Part shown: positions 39,979-51,426 of the stretch, piece by piece
Layout: the number at the start of each line of letters is the position of its first letter
How positions within the stretch are numbered: position 1 is the first letter of the stretch
From: Acidimicrobiia bacterium
Lineage (GTDB): Bacteria > Actinomycetota > Acidimicrobiia > Spongiisociales > Spongiisociaceae
Direction: 5' to 3'
Assembly: GCA_022827785.1 (NCBI GenBank)
Contig: JAJEIM010000020.1
Span: forward strand, 31,155-95,154
DNA: 64,000 nucleotides
Position numbers and translations under genes: made by a program
Notes under the pieces: generated by a model
Database searches by the model: none
What the model was told of the DNA's origin: nothing
The model's input: the letters and a program-made list of their open reading frames with translations, nothing else

Positions 39979-40878
39979 TCACCGGGTGAAGAAGAGTTGG
40001 AACTCCATGATGCCGTGGTCTTCGACCGAGATGACGGCGACAGACGTCGGGGCGGTCACGCCATAGTCGCTGAAGATCACCGGAGCCGACCCTACGACCA
40101 CGATGGTGTCCCCGGTGAGTTGAGCCTCTAGCTCGAACATGCGGCGGTTGGTGACTCCCTTGATCGTGAGGTCTCCTAGGACCGACCCTGAGAAACTCTG
40201 GCCCTCGAGTAGCCGGACGGGGAGTTCCACAGGTTCCACGAGCGTGAATACGGCCAGCGGAAACTCCTTGGTGTTGAGGGCTTCCCGCGCATGGCTGTCG
40301 CGGTGGCTGTCGTCGGTCTGCAGGGTGGCCATCTCGATCTCTACCTTGGCGGCAACCAGGGCGGTTCCGCTCAGCTCGATCGCGCCGGCCACCTCTTCGG
40401 TACGACCTACCACGGTGGATTCGTCGACACCGCCCGCCAGCACCTCCACCACCCGGTAGCCGGCAAAGCTGACCGCGGCCTCGCCGGTCGGCCCATCGGT
40501 ACCTTCGCGGGCGACCACGGTCCATACCCCTGACAGGCCGGCTGCTTCGGTGTCCAAGGATGTCGTCTCGGTCTCTGTTGGAGGGGCGCCATCGCCGGCC
40601 GTGGCGGTCGATGTGGTGACAGAGGTATCGGGTCCGGTGTTCGACGTCGTACCGGTGGACTCGGTGGCCGGTGTCGAGTCTGACCCACGGTCGTCGAGTT
40701 GGGAGGCCGAGGAGCCGTCGCTCTCTTCACCGGCTGTGGACTCCAGCCGGGCCACGGCCGCCTCCAGATCGACCGGCTCGGGTCCATCGGGCCGCAGGCT
40801 CCACCACCCGACCGCGGCGATGGCCACGCATACGATCGCGACCGCTACTCCTCTGATGATCCTGGTGGGCTTGGTCAT
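39979..40878 (-). CDS. YceI-family lipocalin-like protein with membrane anchor
   Basis: A 299-residue protein with a single N-terminal membrane segment (GVAVAIVCVAIAAVGWWSL), a Ser/Thr/Glu-rich spacer of about 80 residues and a YceI domain from about residue 112 (SGVWTVV). Family marks are FAGYRVVEV, SHRDSHAREALNTKEFPLAVF (about 190-210, the RDxHl..edfFdv-like block) and GDLTIKGVTNRR. YceI domains are beta-barrels that bind isoprenoid or other lipids. It would be displayed on the outside of the membrane. Its start overlaps the stop of a broken histidine-kinase frame by 4 bp. Confidence 0.8.
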   Translation of the reverse strand: MTKPTRIIRGVAVAIVCVAIAAVGWWSLRPDGPEPVDLEAAVARLESTAGEESDGSSASQLDDRGSDSTPATESTGTTSNTGPDTSVTTSTATAGDGAPPTETETTSLDTEAAGLSGVWTVVAREGTDGPTGEAAVSFAGYRVVEVLAGGVDESTVVGRTEEVAGAIELSGTALVAAKVEIEMATLQTDDSHRDSHAREALNTKEFPLAVFTLVEPVELPVRLLEGQSFSGSVLGDLTIKGVTNRRMFELEAQLTGDTIVVVGSAPVIFSDYGVTAPTSVAVISVEDHGIMEFQLFFTR

Positions 40879-41269
40879 GGAGCGGGCCTCTCGCGTCTGG
40901 CAGAGAACTGCACGGTGAATCGGTTGCCCGCAGGTTGACGGTCGGTCACGCTCACCTCACCCCCCATGATTCCGGTCAGCTCGGCCACGATGGCAAGGCC
41001 CAGGCCCGAACCCGCCTCCTTGATCCGGGGCCTGTGGCGGGCCACGTAGAGGTGTTCGAATACATGGGGCCGGTCTTCTGTGCTGATGCCGGGACCATAG
41101 TCGTCCACCTTGATGACGGCCCAGGCCTCGCCGCCCCGGTCTTCGGCGCGAGACTCCACACGAACCAGGGATCGGCGAGCCTGAGGGCATCCTGGACCAG
41201 GTTGGCGACGCTGGGATCGTTTTCCACCAACAGGCCGGCAGGTTCATCGACTCCTCTCACACCCTCCAT
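40875..41269 (-). pseudogene. Frameshifted remnant of a sensor histidine kinase
   Basis: Two minus-strand frames together give the C-terminal catalytic domain of a histidine kinase. The first reads VENDPSVANLVQDALRLADP (N-box region) and the second continues as GGEAWAVIKVDDYGPGIS (G1 box) and GSGLGLAIVAELTGIMGGE (G2 box). The change of frame lies near 41150. The sensor, dimerisation domain and phosphorylated histidine are missing, and no response regulator is nearby. The stop overlaps the YceI start by ATGA, so the original operon order was kinase then YceI. Confidence 0.7.
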
Positions 41270-41327
41270 GCTCCCATACGAACGTGAGCGAACTGTTAAG
41301 AGTTAGGCGGCGGGGAGGCCTCCGGAA

Positions 41328-42566
41328 CTAGCCGTCCAAGCCCTCCAGGTGGTGCGTGATGTTGTAGGTGGTGAGCATCGGATGCCCGTCGGGGGCGATC
41401 GCCACCTGGGTGACCGAGGTGTTTTCCAGAGGGCCCAGCAACCCGGCCTTGCCGTAGCCGAGTCCGAGTATCGCCGTGGAGTAGGCCTTGATCGCGCCGC
41501 CATGCGACCCCGCCGCCACCCGGCGGCCGGCGTAGGTGTCGGTGAGACTGCTGATGAACCCGGACACCCGTTGCTGGACCTCCTTCCAGGTCTCGCCGGT
41601 GCCACCCCGCCGGATGTCCTGCCCGTCCCCCGGATAACCGCCGAGGCGGCCCGAGGCCTCCAGCTCCTCCCACAGCTCGCCTTCCCACTCACCGAAGCTC
41701 ATCTCCATGAGTTCGTCCACCAGCACCGGTGGACGCCCGAAAGCGATCTCCGCCGTCGCCGCCGCCCGACTCAGCGGGGAGGAGAAAACCTCGTCGGCCT
41801 TCCCGATCCATGCCGCCAGCCGCCGCGCCTGCTCCCGTCCCCCGGGATGCAGCTCGCTGTCGACCCGCCCCTGGGCCCGCCGTTCCAGGTTGGCCTGCGT
41901 GACTCCGTGACGGATCAGATCGACCACGATGCCCCTCCCGGCACGGGTGAAGTCGGCCCAGAAGGACACGGGCCCGAGGTGGGCGGCGTCGTTGTAGCGG
42001 AGGAGGGCCGCCTGTTCACCGTCGAACTCCAGCTCGCAGAAGGAGGTGTTGGAGAGGAACCCGAGCCGCCGGCGTCCGATCGGGAGGCCGAGTAGCCGCC
42101 ACAGCACCAGTTCGATCAGGCCGCCGTGGGTGAAGACCAGCCCGGTCTGACCCTCCTCGAGCCGGCCCACCAGGGCGGTCAGCGCCTCCCAGCCGCGCTC
42201 AGACACCTGGCGGGGGGACTCACCCGTCTCGCCCATCCGCAGGTCGTAGTCCTCGTGGAGCCGCTCCAGATCGTGGCTGTAGTGGGCTTCGACCCACTCG
42301 CCGGGCCGCTCCTCCCACACGCCGATGTCGCCCTCCCTCCATCCGGACAGCACCCGTGGCCGGAAGCCTGCAATCTCGGCAGTGTGGAGCGACCGCTCGA
42401 GATCGGAACTCTCCACCAGATCGAATCGCCGGACGGCGAGCCGCCGCGCGGCCGATCCGGCTTGATACCGGCCCTGGGCGGTCAACGGCGACGACGTGGC
42501 GCCCTGCCAGATCTCCCCGGCGTTGGCCTCCGACTCGCCGTGCCGGACCAGTAGGACCCGTTTCAT
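41328..42566 (-). CDS. Tandem histidine phosphatase (two phosphoglycerate-mutase domains)
   Basis: A 412-residue protein made of two complete histidine-phosphatase domains in series. The first has LLVRHGESEAN (about 5-15) and FTHGGLIELVLWRLLG; the second, from about residue 212, has LIRHGVTQANLE, FGEWEGELWEELE and GSHGGAIKAYSTAIL. Both keep the catalytic histidines. Related actinobacterial fusions exist with RNase H or cobC domains, but I do not know this one's substrate. A sugar phosphate or a nucleotide-loop intermediate are possible. ATG at 42566 is used in preference to the adjacent GTG. Confidence 0.8.
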   Translation of the reverse strand: MKRVLLVRHGESEANAGEIWQGATSSPLTAQGRYQAGSAARRLAVRRFDLVESSDLERSLHTAEIAGFRPRVLSGWREGDIGVWEERPGEWVEAHYSHDLERLHEDYDLRMGETGESPRQVSERGWEALTALVGRLEEGQTGLVFTHGGLIELVLWRLLGLPIGRRRLGFLSNTSFCELEFDGEQAALLRYNDAAHLGPVSFWADFTRAGRGIVVDLIRHGVTQANLERRAQGRVDSELHPGGREQARRLAAWIGKADEVFSSPLSRAAATAEIAFGRPPVLVDELMEMSFGEWEGELWEELEASGRLGGYPGDGQDIRRGGTGETWKEVQQRVSGFISSLTDTYAGRRVAAGSHGGAIKAYSTAILGLGYGKAGLLGPLENTSVTQVAIAPDGHPMLTTYNITHHLEGLDG

Positions 42567-42588
42567 CACGGAACTGGGTGATGGAAGG

Positions 42589-44652
<2,064 letters not shown>

Positions 44653-44926
44653 GCGTCAGACCTCTTGTTCGACTCGGGATTCCGGAGTATATGGCCCTCT
44701 CGGCGCGCCACAGGTGTTGGTGTCGCCGGGTAGCTGGCTGCTACGGACCAGAAGGGCGGAATCCAGACGAAGCCTAGGCGGTAAGGTCGCCACCAGATGA
44801 CTCGCCCGGCGGGACTCGAAGGAGATAATCGACGCCTACCTGGCGTTACTGGAGGGCGACCGGTTCGAGCATGGGACAGGACCTCCGAGGGGCTTCATCG
44901 ACGGCCGTCCGCGCCGGGCCTCGCGA

Positions 44927-45901
44927 TCACTGTCCTCGCGGTCGGCGTTCTCCGGTTCGGAACGAGTCGAAGATCTCCTTGGCGGCACTCCACGGATCGA
45001 TGGCGCCCGCCATCACAGCCTCCGCGTACCGGGCGACCGCCGGCTCGGCGACCTGTGCCGCCAGCCTCTCGATCATCCGTGATATCTCCGCCTCGGCCCG
45101 CGCCCGACGCTTGGATCGCAGCGCGCCCGACTCGGCCACGTTCTCGTTGTGCGACCGGATGGCGCCGACCACCTCATCGACTCCCTCACCGGTCGTGGCC
45201 ACGGTAAGCAGCACCGGTGGTCGCCAGCCGTGGCCAGGATCCATCGACACCATGTTCTCCAGCGTTTTGGCTGCTCTGGTCGCTCCGGGGTTGTCAGCCT
45301 TGTTCACGACGAAGACATCACCGACCTCCATGAGTCCTGCTTTCTCCGCCTGGATGTCATCGCCGAAGCCCGGGGCGACGACAACGACCACTGTGTCGGT
45401 ACGGTCGATCACTTCTACCTCGGATTGGCCGACGCCGGCCGTCTCGAAGATGATCGGTCCGTAGCCCTCAGCGTCGAGAAGGACCGCCACCATCTCGGCC
45501 GACGCGTTCAACCCTCCCAGCCGGCCACGCGTGGACATCGAACGGATGAACACACCCGGGTCGCCCGCGTGAGATCCCATCCGGACACGATCCCCCAGGA
45601 GAGAACCACCGGAATAGGGGCTCGACGGGTCTACGGCGACAACGGCCACCTTGCGTCCGTCCCGCCGGTAGGCGCCGAGCAACCTGTCGGTGAGCGTGCT
45701 CTTGCCTGATCCCGGCGGGCCGGTGATCCCGATTCGGAGCGCGCCCGCGGATTGGGCGTGGGCACGCTCGAGCAGCGCACCCACCGAATCGGGCTCGCGC
45801 TCACAGCGGCTGATCGCCCGCGCGAGCGCACGTCGATCCCCTCCGAAAAGGGTTGCGCCCGCTGCCGTTCCGGGGTCCGAGGCTGGCTGACCGGCTTCCA
45901 T
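44927..45901 (-). CDS. meaB: Methylmalonyl-CoA mutase-associated GTPase
   Basis: A 324-residue G3E-family GTPase (MeaB/ArgK). It has the P-loop GITGPPGSGKSTLTDRLL (about 58-75), VDPSSPYSGGSLLGDRVRM and the G4 motif VNKAD. MeaB escorts adenosylcobalamin to methylmalonyl-CoA mutase and ejects damaged cofactor. A fragment of that mutase lies just across the divergent promoter, so the pair was once a functional unit. The ATG at 45901 is chosen because the 37 preceding codons of the open frame have no match. The 274 bp downstream, up to hppA, contain no gene that I can support. Confidence 0.9.
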   Translation of the reverse strand: MEAGQPASDPGTAAGATLFGGDRRALARAISRCEREPDSVGALLERAHAQSAGALRIGITGPPGSGKSTLTDRLLGAYRRDGRKVAVVAVDPSSPYSGGSLLGDRVRMGSHAGDPGVFIRSMSTRGRLGGLNASAEMVAVLLDAEGYGPIIFETAGVGQSEVEVIDRTDTVVVVVAPGFGDDIQAEKAGLMEVGDVFVVNKADNPGATRAAKTLENMVSMDPGHGWRPPVLLTVATTGEGVDEVVGAIRSHNENVAESGALRSKRRARAEAEISRMIERLAAQVAEPAVARYAEAVMAGAIDPWSAAKEIFDSFRTGERRPRGQ

Positions 45902-45924
45902 GCCGCGGATTATGCTTCCAAGAA

Positions 45925-46305
45925 GTGAGGAACGAAAGCCCAGCGGACGAGTCTCCCCACCCACCGCCAGGATTCCCGACCGTAACTCAGTTCGGCACAC
46001 CGCTCGAGTCATGGTGCGGACGGGAGGCCCTCGAGGAGATCAAGCCCAAGGCCGGCATCGGTGCGCCCGGCCGGTTGCCGTTAGCCGGAGGGATCCGGCA
46101 GGATGCGTACCGCCAAGGGCTCAGGGTCATGGGTTATTTCTCCGGCTACACGACCCCCAGGGAGACGAACGCCCGGATCAAGCCGCTCCTAGCTCAAGGT
46201 CAGAAGGGCTTCTCCATCACGCTCGACCTACCAACCGAGAGTGGCCTCGACTCCGTCGGCGAGATCACCTCCGTACTGCGGGACGAGTGGGGAGCCTACC
46301 GGTGA
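45925..46305 (+). pseudogene. Fragment of methylmalonyl-CoA mutase (N-terminal barrel part)
   Basis: A 126-codon frame starting at GTG. Residues about 50-115 match the start of the mutase substrate barrel: LPLAGGIRQDAYRQGLRVMG corresponds to the family FTRGI.p.MYRgrlWTMR, and SGYTTPRETNARIKPLLAQG then FSITLDLPTESGLDS correspond to GtaeETN.RykyLl.qGqtGLSvAfDLPTq.G.DS. The remaining 400 residues and the B12 domain are missing; the frame ends just after this point. The stop overlaps the GTG of the acyl-CoA ligase (GTGA), so it is probably still translated. A -10-like TATGCT lies 8 bp before the GTG. Confidence 0.7.
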
Positions 46306-47843
46306 AGTCCCCTACGGCTGATTTCGGCGCCCTACTGGACCGGTCATTCCGACAGCACGCGTCACGGGTCGCCGTCGAGGACGGGGACCGATCGGAGACC
46401 TACTCCGAGCTCGCCGACCGGTCCGATCGCCTCGCGTCGGCTCTTCTCGAACTGAATCCCGGGAGGAGGCCGGTCGCCATCCTCGCTTCCAACCGCATGG
46501 AGTACATCGAGGCCGACATTGCCCTGTTGAAGGCGGGCCATCCCAAGGTTCCGATCAACCCACGCCTGAGCCAGTCCGAACGCCTCCATGTGGTGAGGGA
46601 CTCGGGGGCCGCAGTACTGATCACCGAAGTTGATTCCGCCGACTCTGCCCTGAGCCTCGTAGACGAGGCTGAGGCACTCGATACCGTCGTGTCCGTCGGC
46701 GGTGGTGGAACCCACGACTACGAAGAGGTTCTCGGAGCCGCCAACCGCCCCCCGGGTCGCGCGTGGCGACCGGATGACCCGAGTGCGATCCACTACACGT
46801 CGGGCACGACCGGCCGCCCGAAGGGCGCAACAGCCACCTTTCGAAGTCGGATGGCAGCAACCTGGAACATGTTGCTCGATGAGTTGATAGACGTCACGCC
46901 TGCAGACGCCATGCTGCACGTAGGGCCGCTGTCACACGGCAGCGGCTCGAAGGTAGTTGCGTATGCCCTCGGCGGAGCGCGCAACATCGTGGTTCCCTCC
47001 TTCGACCCAGGACGCTTCCTGGACGAGGCCTCGCGCCGGCGGGCGACCGCCTCGTTCATCGTGCCCACGATGATCACGATGCTCATCGAGGAAGCCGAGG
47101 CACGGAAGCATCCGACGCTCAATCTGCGACACGTGTCGTACGGAGGCTCCCCGATCGCTCCGAACACGATCAGGCGAGCCGTCGATGTCTTCGGCCCGGT
47201 ATTCGTGCAGGTGTACGGGACGGCGGAGGCGCCCCATCCGCTCACCGTGCTCTCCCGTACCGACCACGTAGACGCGTCCGATGAGCGGCTCGCGTCGGCG
47301 GGCAGGCCGACGCGAGCGGTCGAAATCCGGCTCGTCCCGACCGGTGCTCCCGACTCGCGGGTGGGCGAGATCCAGGTTCGAGCGGAGAGCGTGACGGTCG
47401 GATACTGGAAGGACGAAGAATCGACCCTCGAGGCATATGTCGACGGGTTCTACCGGACCGGGGACATCGGATACCTTGACGACGAGGGCTACCTGACAAT
47501 CATCGACCGGCAGAAGGACATGGTCATCAGCGGCGGGCTGAACGTTTACCCGGCGGAGGTGGAGGCAGCCATCGCCAACCACCCCGGCGTTCTCGAATCA
47601 GCCGTGATCGGAGTACCGGATGACCGTTGGGGCGAACGCGTGGTTGCCTATGTGGTTGAGAGGCCTGGGCACACCGTCAGGCCCGAAGAGGTCACTGCCG
47701 AGGCAGCCCGCCGGCTGGCCGGCTACAAGAAGCCGCGAGACGTGTGGATCGTGAAGGAACTGGCGAAGGGCTCCACAGGCAAGATTCTCAAGTCGGCGCT
47801 AAGAAGCCGACACTGGGATCAACAGTCCCGCCAGGTGAACTGA
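46302..47843 (+). CDS. AMP-forming acyl-CoA ligase
   Basis: A 513-residue member of the ANL superfamily that activates a carboxylic acid with ATP, releasing AMP and pyrophosphate, and loads it on CoA. The phosphate-binding loop is IHYTSGTTGRPKGATATF (about 163-180), the A5 motif VYGTAEAPHPL, A7 YRTGDIGYLDDEGYLTIIDRQKD-type sequence, and the catalytic lysine in GSTGKILKSAL near the C-terminus. The acid is unknown; the family includes ligases for short-chain, aromatic and malonyl-type acids. It starts at a GTG overlapping the mutase fragment stop. The open frame upstream to 45900 is shadow. The pyrophosphate product could feed the hppA pump. Confidence 0.88.
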   Translation: MKSPTADFGALLDRSFRQHASRVAVEDGDRSETYSELADRSDRLASALLELNPGRRPVAILASNRMEYIEADIALLKAGHPKVPINPRLSQSERLHVVRDSGAAVLITEVDSADSALSLVDEAEALDTVVSVGGGGTHDYEEVLGAANRPPGRAWRPDDPSAIHYTSGTTGRPKGATATFRSRMAATWNMLLDELIDVTPADAMLHVGPLSHGSGSKVVAYALGGARNIVVPSFDPGRFLDEASRRRATASFIVPTMITMLIEEAEARKHPTLNLRHVSYGGSPIAPNTIRRAVDVFGPVFVQVYGTAEAPHPLTVLSRTDHVDASDERLASAGRPTRAVEIRLVPTGAPDSRVGEIQVRAESVTVGYWKDEESTLEAYVDGFYRTGDIGYLDDEGYLTIIDRQKDMVISGGLNVYPAEVEAAIANHPGVLESAVIGVPDDRWGERVVAYVVERPGHTVRPEEVTAEAARRLAGYKKPRDVWIVKELAKGSTGKILKSALRSRHWDQQSRQVN

Positions 47844-47858
47844 GGTACCCGTGACGGG

Positions 47859-47987
47859 ATGGCCGCGGTGCCACGGGAGATCGCGGCATTCAAGGTGCCG
47901 AAGCGCATTCACTGCCTACCGGCGCTTCCGCGGGACACGCAGGGCAAGGTGCTGAAAAGGCAGCTACGAGAGCTGGCAGTGGAATAG
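47859..47987 (+). pseudogene. C-terminal remnant of a second acyl-CoA ligase
   Basis: Fifteen bp after the ligase stop, in the same frame, a 42-codon stretch reads MAAVPREIAAFKVPKRIHCL and then PRDTQGKVLKRQLREL before TAG. This is the end of another ANL ligase: AxfKvPk with the catalytic Lys in TxxGKvlkr.LR. The rest of that gene is gone. It may be the scar of recombination between two ligase genes. Confidence 0.65.
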
Positions 47988-48012
47988 AGGTTCGGGAGAA
48001 CCGGCCGGGCGC

Positions 48013-50169
48013 TCAGCCGGAGGTCAGGCGGCGCTTCAACTCCGCGCGCCGGGCGTGCAGGATGGGTTCGGTGTAGCCCGAGGGCTGTTGCTTCCCCAGG
48101 AACACCAGGTCGCATGCGGCCTTGAAGGCCGGGCCGTCGTAGCCCGGCGCCATGGGCCGGTAGGTGGGATCGTCGGAGTTCTGTCGATCCACCACCACCG
48201 CCATCTCTTTCATCGTCTCCATGACCTGGTCGCGGTCCACCACCCGGTGGTGGAGCCAGTTGGCGATGTGCTGGGACGAGATACGGCAGGTGGCGCGGTC
48301 CTCCATGAGCCCGATGTCGTTGATATCGGGAACCTTGGAGCAGCCGATCCCCGCATCGACCCATCGCACCACGTAGCCCAGGATCCCCTGGGCATTGTTG
48401 CGGAGCTCGGCGGCGATCTCCTCGGATGTCCAGTCGGTCCTCGGGGCCAGTGGTATCTCCAGCAGTTCTTCCAGGCCGCGGGGTGGGCGGTCGGCGATCT
48501 CGTCCTGGCGGGCGGCCACGTCAACCCGGTGGTAGTGGGTGGCGTGGAGGGTGGCGGCGGTCGGCGAGGGCACCCATGCGCAGTCGGCGCCGGCCATCGG
48601 ATGGCCGACCTTCTCCTCGAGCATGGCCGCCATGAGGTCAGGAGCGGCCCACATGCCCTTGCCGATCTGGGCCCTGCCCCGGAGACCGCAGGCGATCCCC
48701 ACGTCCACGTTCCAGTCTTCGTAGGCCTGGATCCAGCCCTGGGCCTTCATCGTGGTCTTGGGCACCATCGGCCCGGCCTCCATGGAGGTGTGGATCTCGT
48801 CGCCCGTGCGATCGAGGAAGCCGGTGTTGATGAAGACGATCCTCGACCGGGCGGCCCGGATACATTCGGCCAGGTTGAGGGTGGTGCGGCGCTCCTCGTC
48901 CATCAGGCCGATCTTGACCGTGTCGCGAGGCAGGCCCAGCACGCCCTCGACGTGGTCGAACACCTCGGACGTGAATGCCGCCTCGGCCGATCCGTGCATC
49001 TTGGGCTTGACCACGTAGAAGGAGCCGGTCCGGGAGTTGCGCCCGGCCGCCTGCCCTCGCAGGTCGTGACATGCCACCAGCGTGGTGACCATGGCGTCCA
49101 CCAGCCCCTCGTAGGCCTCGTTCCCGTCCCGATCGAGAACGGCCGGGGTGGTCATCAGGTGGCCCACGTTGCGGGCCAGGAACAGGGAAAGGCCGGGAAG
49201 CGTGAAGCCCGATCCGTCGGGCGCGGTGAAGGTCCGGTCCTCTGCCAGACGCCGGGTGAAGGTCCGGCCGTTCTTGGTCACTTCGGCGGTGAGGTCGCCC
49301 CTGGTCAGGCCCAGCAGGTTGCGGTAGGCGAGCGTCTTGTCCTCCGCATCGACGGCGGCGATGGAATCCTCAAGGTCGAGGATGGTGGTGACGGCCGCCT
49401 CCATCACGACGTCGGCCACGCCGGCCGGATCACCGGCGCCGATGGGGTGCCCGGCGTCGATCTCGATGATGATGTGAAGGCCGTTGTTCCGGAGCAGCAC
49501 CGCGCCGGGGGAGTCCGGAGTTCCCCGGTAACCGGCGAACCGGTCCGGTCGGGCCAGGCCGGTGGCTTCGCCCGATGACAGCCGCACCCGTAACCCGCCG
49601 TCCGTTACGGAGTACCCGGTGGCGTCGGCGTGCGAGCCATCGGAGAGCGGGACCACGTCATCCAGGAATCCCCGGCACCAGGCGACCACCCGGCGACCGC
49701 GGGCCGGGTCGTACGGGCCGGCCGGGGGCGGGTCGCCCAGCGCATCGGTTCCGTACAGGGCGTCGTACAGGGATCCCCACCGGGCGTTCAGGGCATTGAT
49801 GGCGAACCGGGCGTTCATGATGGGGACCACCAGCTGGGGACCGGCCACCTCTGCCATCTCGGGGTCCACACCGGAGGTGGTGATGGAGAACCCCGGGCCC
49901 CCGGGCTCGATGTAGCCGATCTCCTCCAGGAAGGCCCGGTAGCCAGCTCGGTCGAGAGCCCGGCCCCGGTTGGCCCGGTGCCAGTCGTCGATGGCGCCCT
50001 GGAGTTCGGCGCGCCGTTCGAGCAAGTCCCGGTTGCGCGGGCCGAAGCCGTGGATCAGATCGGAGAAACCCTTCCAGAAGGCGCCGCCGTCCACGCCGCT
50101 GCCGGGGAGCGCCTCGTCGGTTATGAACCGGGAAAGGGCGTCGGCGACTACCAGACCTTCGGTGTTCAT
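48013..50169 (-). CDS. glcB: Malate synthase G
   Basis: A 718-residue monomeric malate synthase, the normal length for isoform G (about 720). It condenses glyoxylate with acetyl-CoA to give malate. Family blocks are [15 protein letters not shown] near residue 130, [31 protein letters not shown] near 270, the substrate region [33 protein letters not shown] and [19 protein letters not shown]. The upstream gene encodes an FMN 2-hydroxyacid oxidase 36 bp away, and both lie on the minus strand. Together they would turn glycolate into malate. The acetyl-CoA could come from Xsc-derived acetyl phosphate (inference). Confidence 0.93.
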   Translation of the reverse strand: MNTEGLVVADALSRFITDEALPGSGVDGGAFWKGFSDLIHGFGPRNRDLLERRAELQGAIDDWHRANRGRALDRAGYRAFLEEIGYIEPGGPGFSITTSGVDPEMAEVAGPQLVVPIMNARFAINALNARWGSLYDALYGTDALGDPPPAGPYDPARGRRVVAWCRGFLDDVVPLSDGSHADATGYSVTDGGLRVRLSSGEATGLARPDRFAGYRGTPDSPGAVLLRNNGLHIIIEIDAGHPIGAGDPAGVADVVMEAAVTTILDLEDSIAAVDAEDKTLAYRNLLGLTRGDLTAEVTKNGRTFTRRLAEDRTFTAPDGSGFTLPGLSLFLARNVGHLMTTPAVLDRDGNEAYEGLVDAMVTTLVACHDLRGQAAGRNSRTGSFYVVKPKMHGSAEAAFTSEVFDHVEGVLGLPRDTVKIGLMDEERRTTLNLAECIRAARSRIVFINTGFLDRTGDEIHTSMEAGPMVPKTTMKAQGWIQAYEDWNVDVGIACGLRGRAQIGKGMWAAPDLMAAMLEEKVGHPMAGADCAWVPSPTAATLHATHYHRVDVAARQDEIADRPPRGLEELLEIPLAPRTDWTSEEIAAELRNNAQGILGYVVRWVDAGIGCSKVPDINDIGLMEDRATCRISSQHIANWLHHRVVDRDQVMETMKEMAVVVDRQNSDDPTYRPMAPGYDGPAFKAACDLVFLGKQQPSGYTEPILHARRAELKRRLTSG

Positions 50170-50205
50170 GGTGTTTCTCCTCGGCGTCCGCCGACTACAG
50201 ATCGG

Positions 50206-51426
50206 TCAAAGTCGGCGCCGCACGAGATCCCGGCCCACCTCGCCAACCGACCGCACTCCGGTCAAAGCCATGGTAGAGCGCATGGTCTGCGCCAGGAATT
50301 CGAGGACCCAGTCGACCCCCTTCTCCCCGCCGGCGCCCAACCCGTACAGGTAGGGCCGGCCCACCATCACCGCCCGGGCGCCCAGGGCGAGCGCTTTCAA
50401 GATGTCGGACCCCCGGCGCGCGCCGCCGTCACAGATGATCTCCGCCTCGGCGCCCACCTCCTGGACGATCGGTTCGATGAGCTCTATGGGAGTCGGGGCG
50501 CCCTCCAGCTGGCGACCACCGTGATTCGAGACGGCGATGGCGTCCACGCCGTGCTCGACCGCCCGGCGGGCATCCGCCACCGACTGGATCCCCTTGATGA
50601 TTATCGGTCCTTCCCAGACCGAACGGAACCATTCGATGTCAGACCACGACAGGCTGGCATCGAACTGGTCGTGGATCAGGCTGGACAGGGCCACGGCCGA
50701 ACTGCCGTCGTGGTCCGTGAGGCCGACCACGTTGGAGAAGGTGATCGGCTCGGCGGTGATGAAACGCCACGTCCACGACGGTCTCCGCATGCCGTCGAGA
50801 AGCATGTCGAGCCCCAGCTTGGGGGGTAGGGTCATCCCGTTGCGCACGTCCCGTTCCCGGCGGCCCGGCACCGCCAGGTCGACCGTGATGCATAGCGCTT
50901 CGTAGCCGCAGGCGGCCGCCCGCTCGATCATGTTGCGAACCAGCCCGCGGTCCTTCCAGACGTAAACCTGGAACCAGTTGCGCCCCCCGGCGCCGGCATC
51001 GGCCACCTCCTCGATGGAGCGCGTTCCCAGCGTAGACAGGGAATAAGGGATGTCATGGCGCGCCGCGGCCCGGGCCACCGACAGCTCGCCCTCGGGCTCG
51101 ACGATCCGGGTGAACCCGGTGGGGGCGAGGACCACCGGCATCGGAAGCGGCCGGCCCAGGAGGGTGGTGGAGGTGTCGATGTGCGACACGTCCCGGAGCA
51201 CGGAGGGAACGAACTCCCAGTTGTGATAGTCGGAGCTGTTGCGGCGGTAGGTGACCTCGTCCTCGGCGCCGCCGTCCACGTAGTCGAACACCCCTCGGGG
51301 GAGGCGGCGGCGAGCGATGAGGCGGAGGTCGGCGATGTTGGCAGCGGATTGCATGCGCCGCAGGTCGGGGTCACGTTCGAAGGTCCGGAAGCGCGCTACC
51401 GACCTGATCGTCCTGAACATACCCAT
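50206..51426 (-). CDS. FMN-dependent 2-hydroxyacid oxidase/dehydrogenase (glycolate or lactate type)
   Basis: A 406-residue TIM-barrel flavoenzyme of the glycolate oxidase / lactate dehydrogenase (LldD) family. Visible motifs are GVFDYVDGGAEDEVTYRRN (about 45-63), PTGFTRIVEPEGE, ITVDLAVPGRRERDVRNGM, the catalytic His-Arg pair in VSNHGGRQLEGAP and the FMN phosphate site CDGGARRGSDILKALALGA. The enzyme oxidises an L-2-hydroxyacid to the 2-oxo acid. Being 36 bp upstream of malate synthase G, glycolate to glyoxylate is the most coherent role; lactate cannot be excluded. It is the first gene of the pair. Confidence 0.85.
   Translation of the reverse strand: MGMFRTIRSVARFRTFERDPDLRRMQSAANIADLRLIARRRLPRGVFDYVDGGAEDEVTYRRNSSDYHNWEFVPSVLRDVSHIDTSTTLLGRPLPMPVVLAPTGFTRIVEPEGELSVARAAARHDIPYSLSTLGTRSIEEVADAGAGGRNWFQVYVWKDRGLVRNMIERAAACGYEALCITVDLAVPGRRERDVRNGMTLPPKLGLDMLLDGMRRPSWTWRFITAEPITFSNVVGLTDHDGSSAVALSSLIHDQFDASLSWSDIEWFRSVWEGPIIIKGIQSVADARRAVEHGVDAIAVSNHGGRQLEGAPTPIELIEPIVQEVGAEAEIICDGGARRGSDILKALALGARAVMVGRPYLYGLGAGGEKGVDWVLEFLAQTMRSTMALTGVRSVGEVGRDLVRRRL

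Noticed and set aside
44797..44926. Possible gene start (KEIIDAYLALLEGDRFE) downstream of meaB
   Set aside because: About 20 coding-like codons only, with a stop upstream and no start; too short to call even a relic.
45900..46301. N-terminal extension of the acyl-CoA ligase frame by 134 codons
   Set aside because: It overlaps the mutase relic in another frame and lacks any ligase homology; the GTG at 46302 fits the family start.
48055..49578. A 507-codon plus-strand open frame over malate synthase G
   Set aside because: It is His/Gly/Val-rich shadow sequence caused by high GC; the minus-strand protein is conserved end to end.
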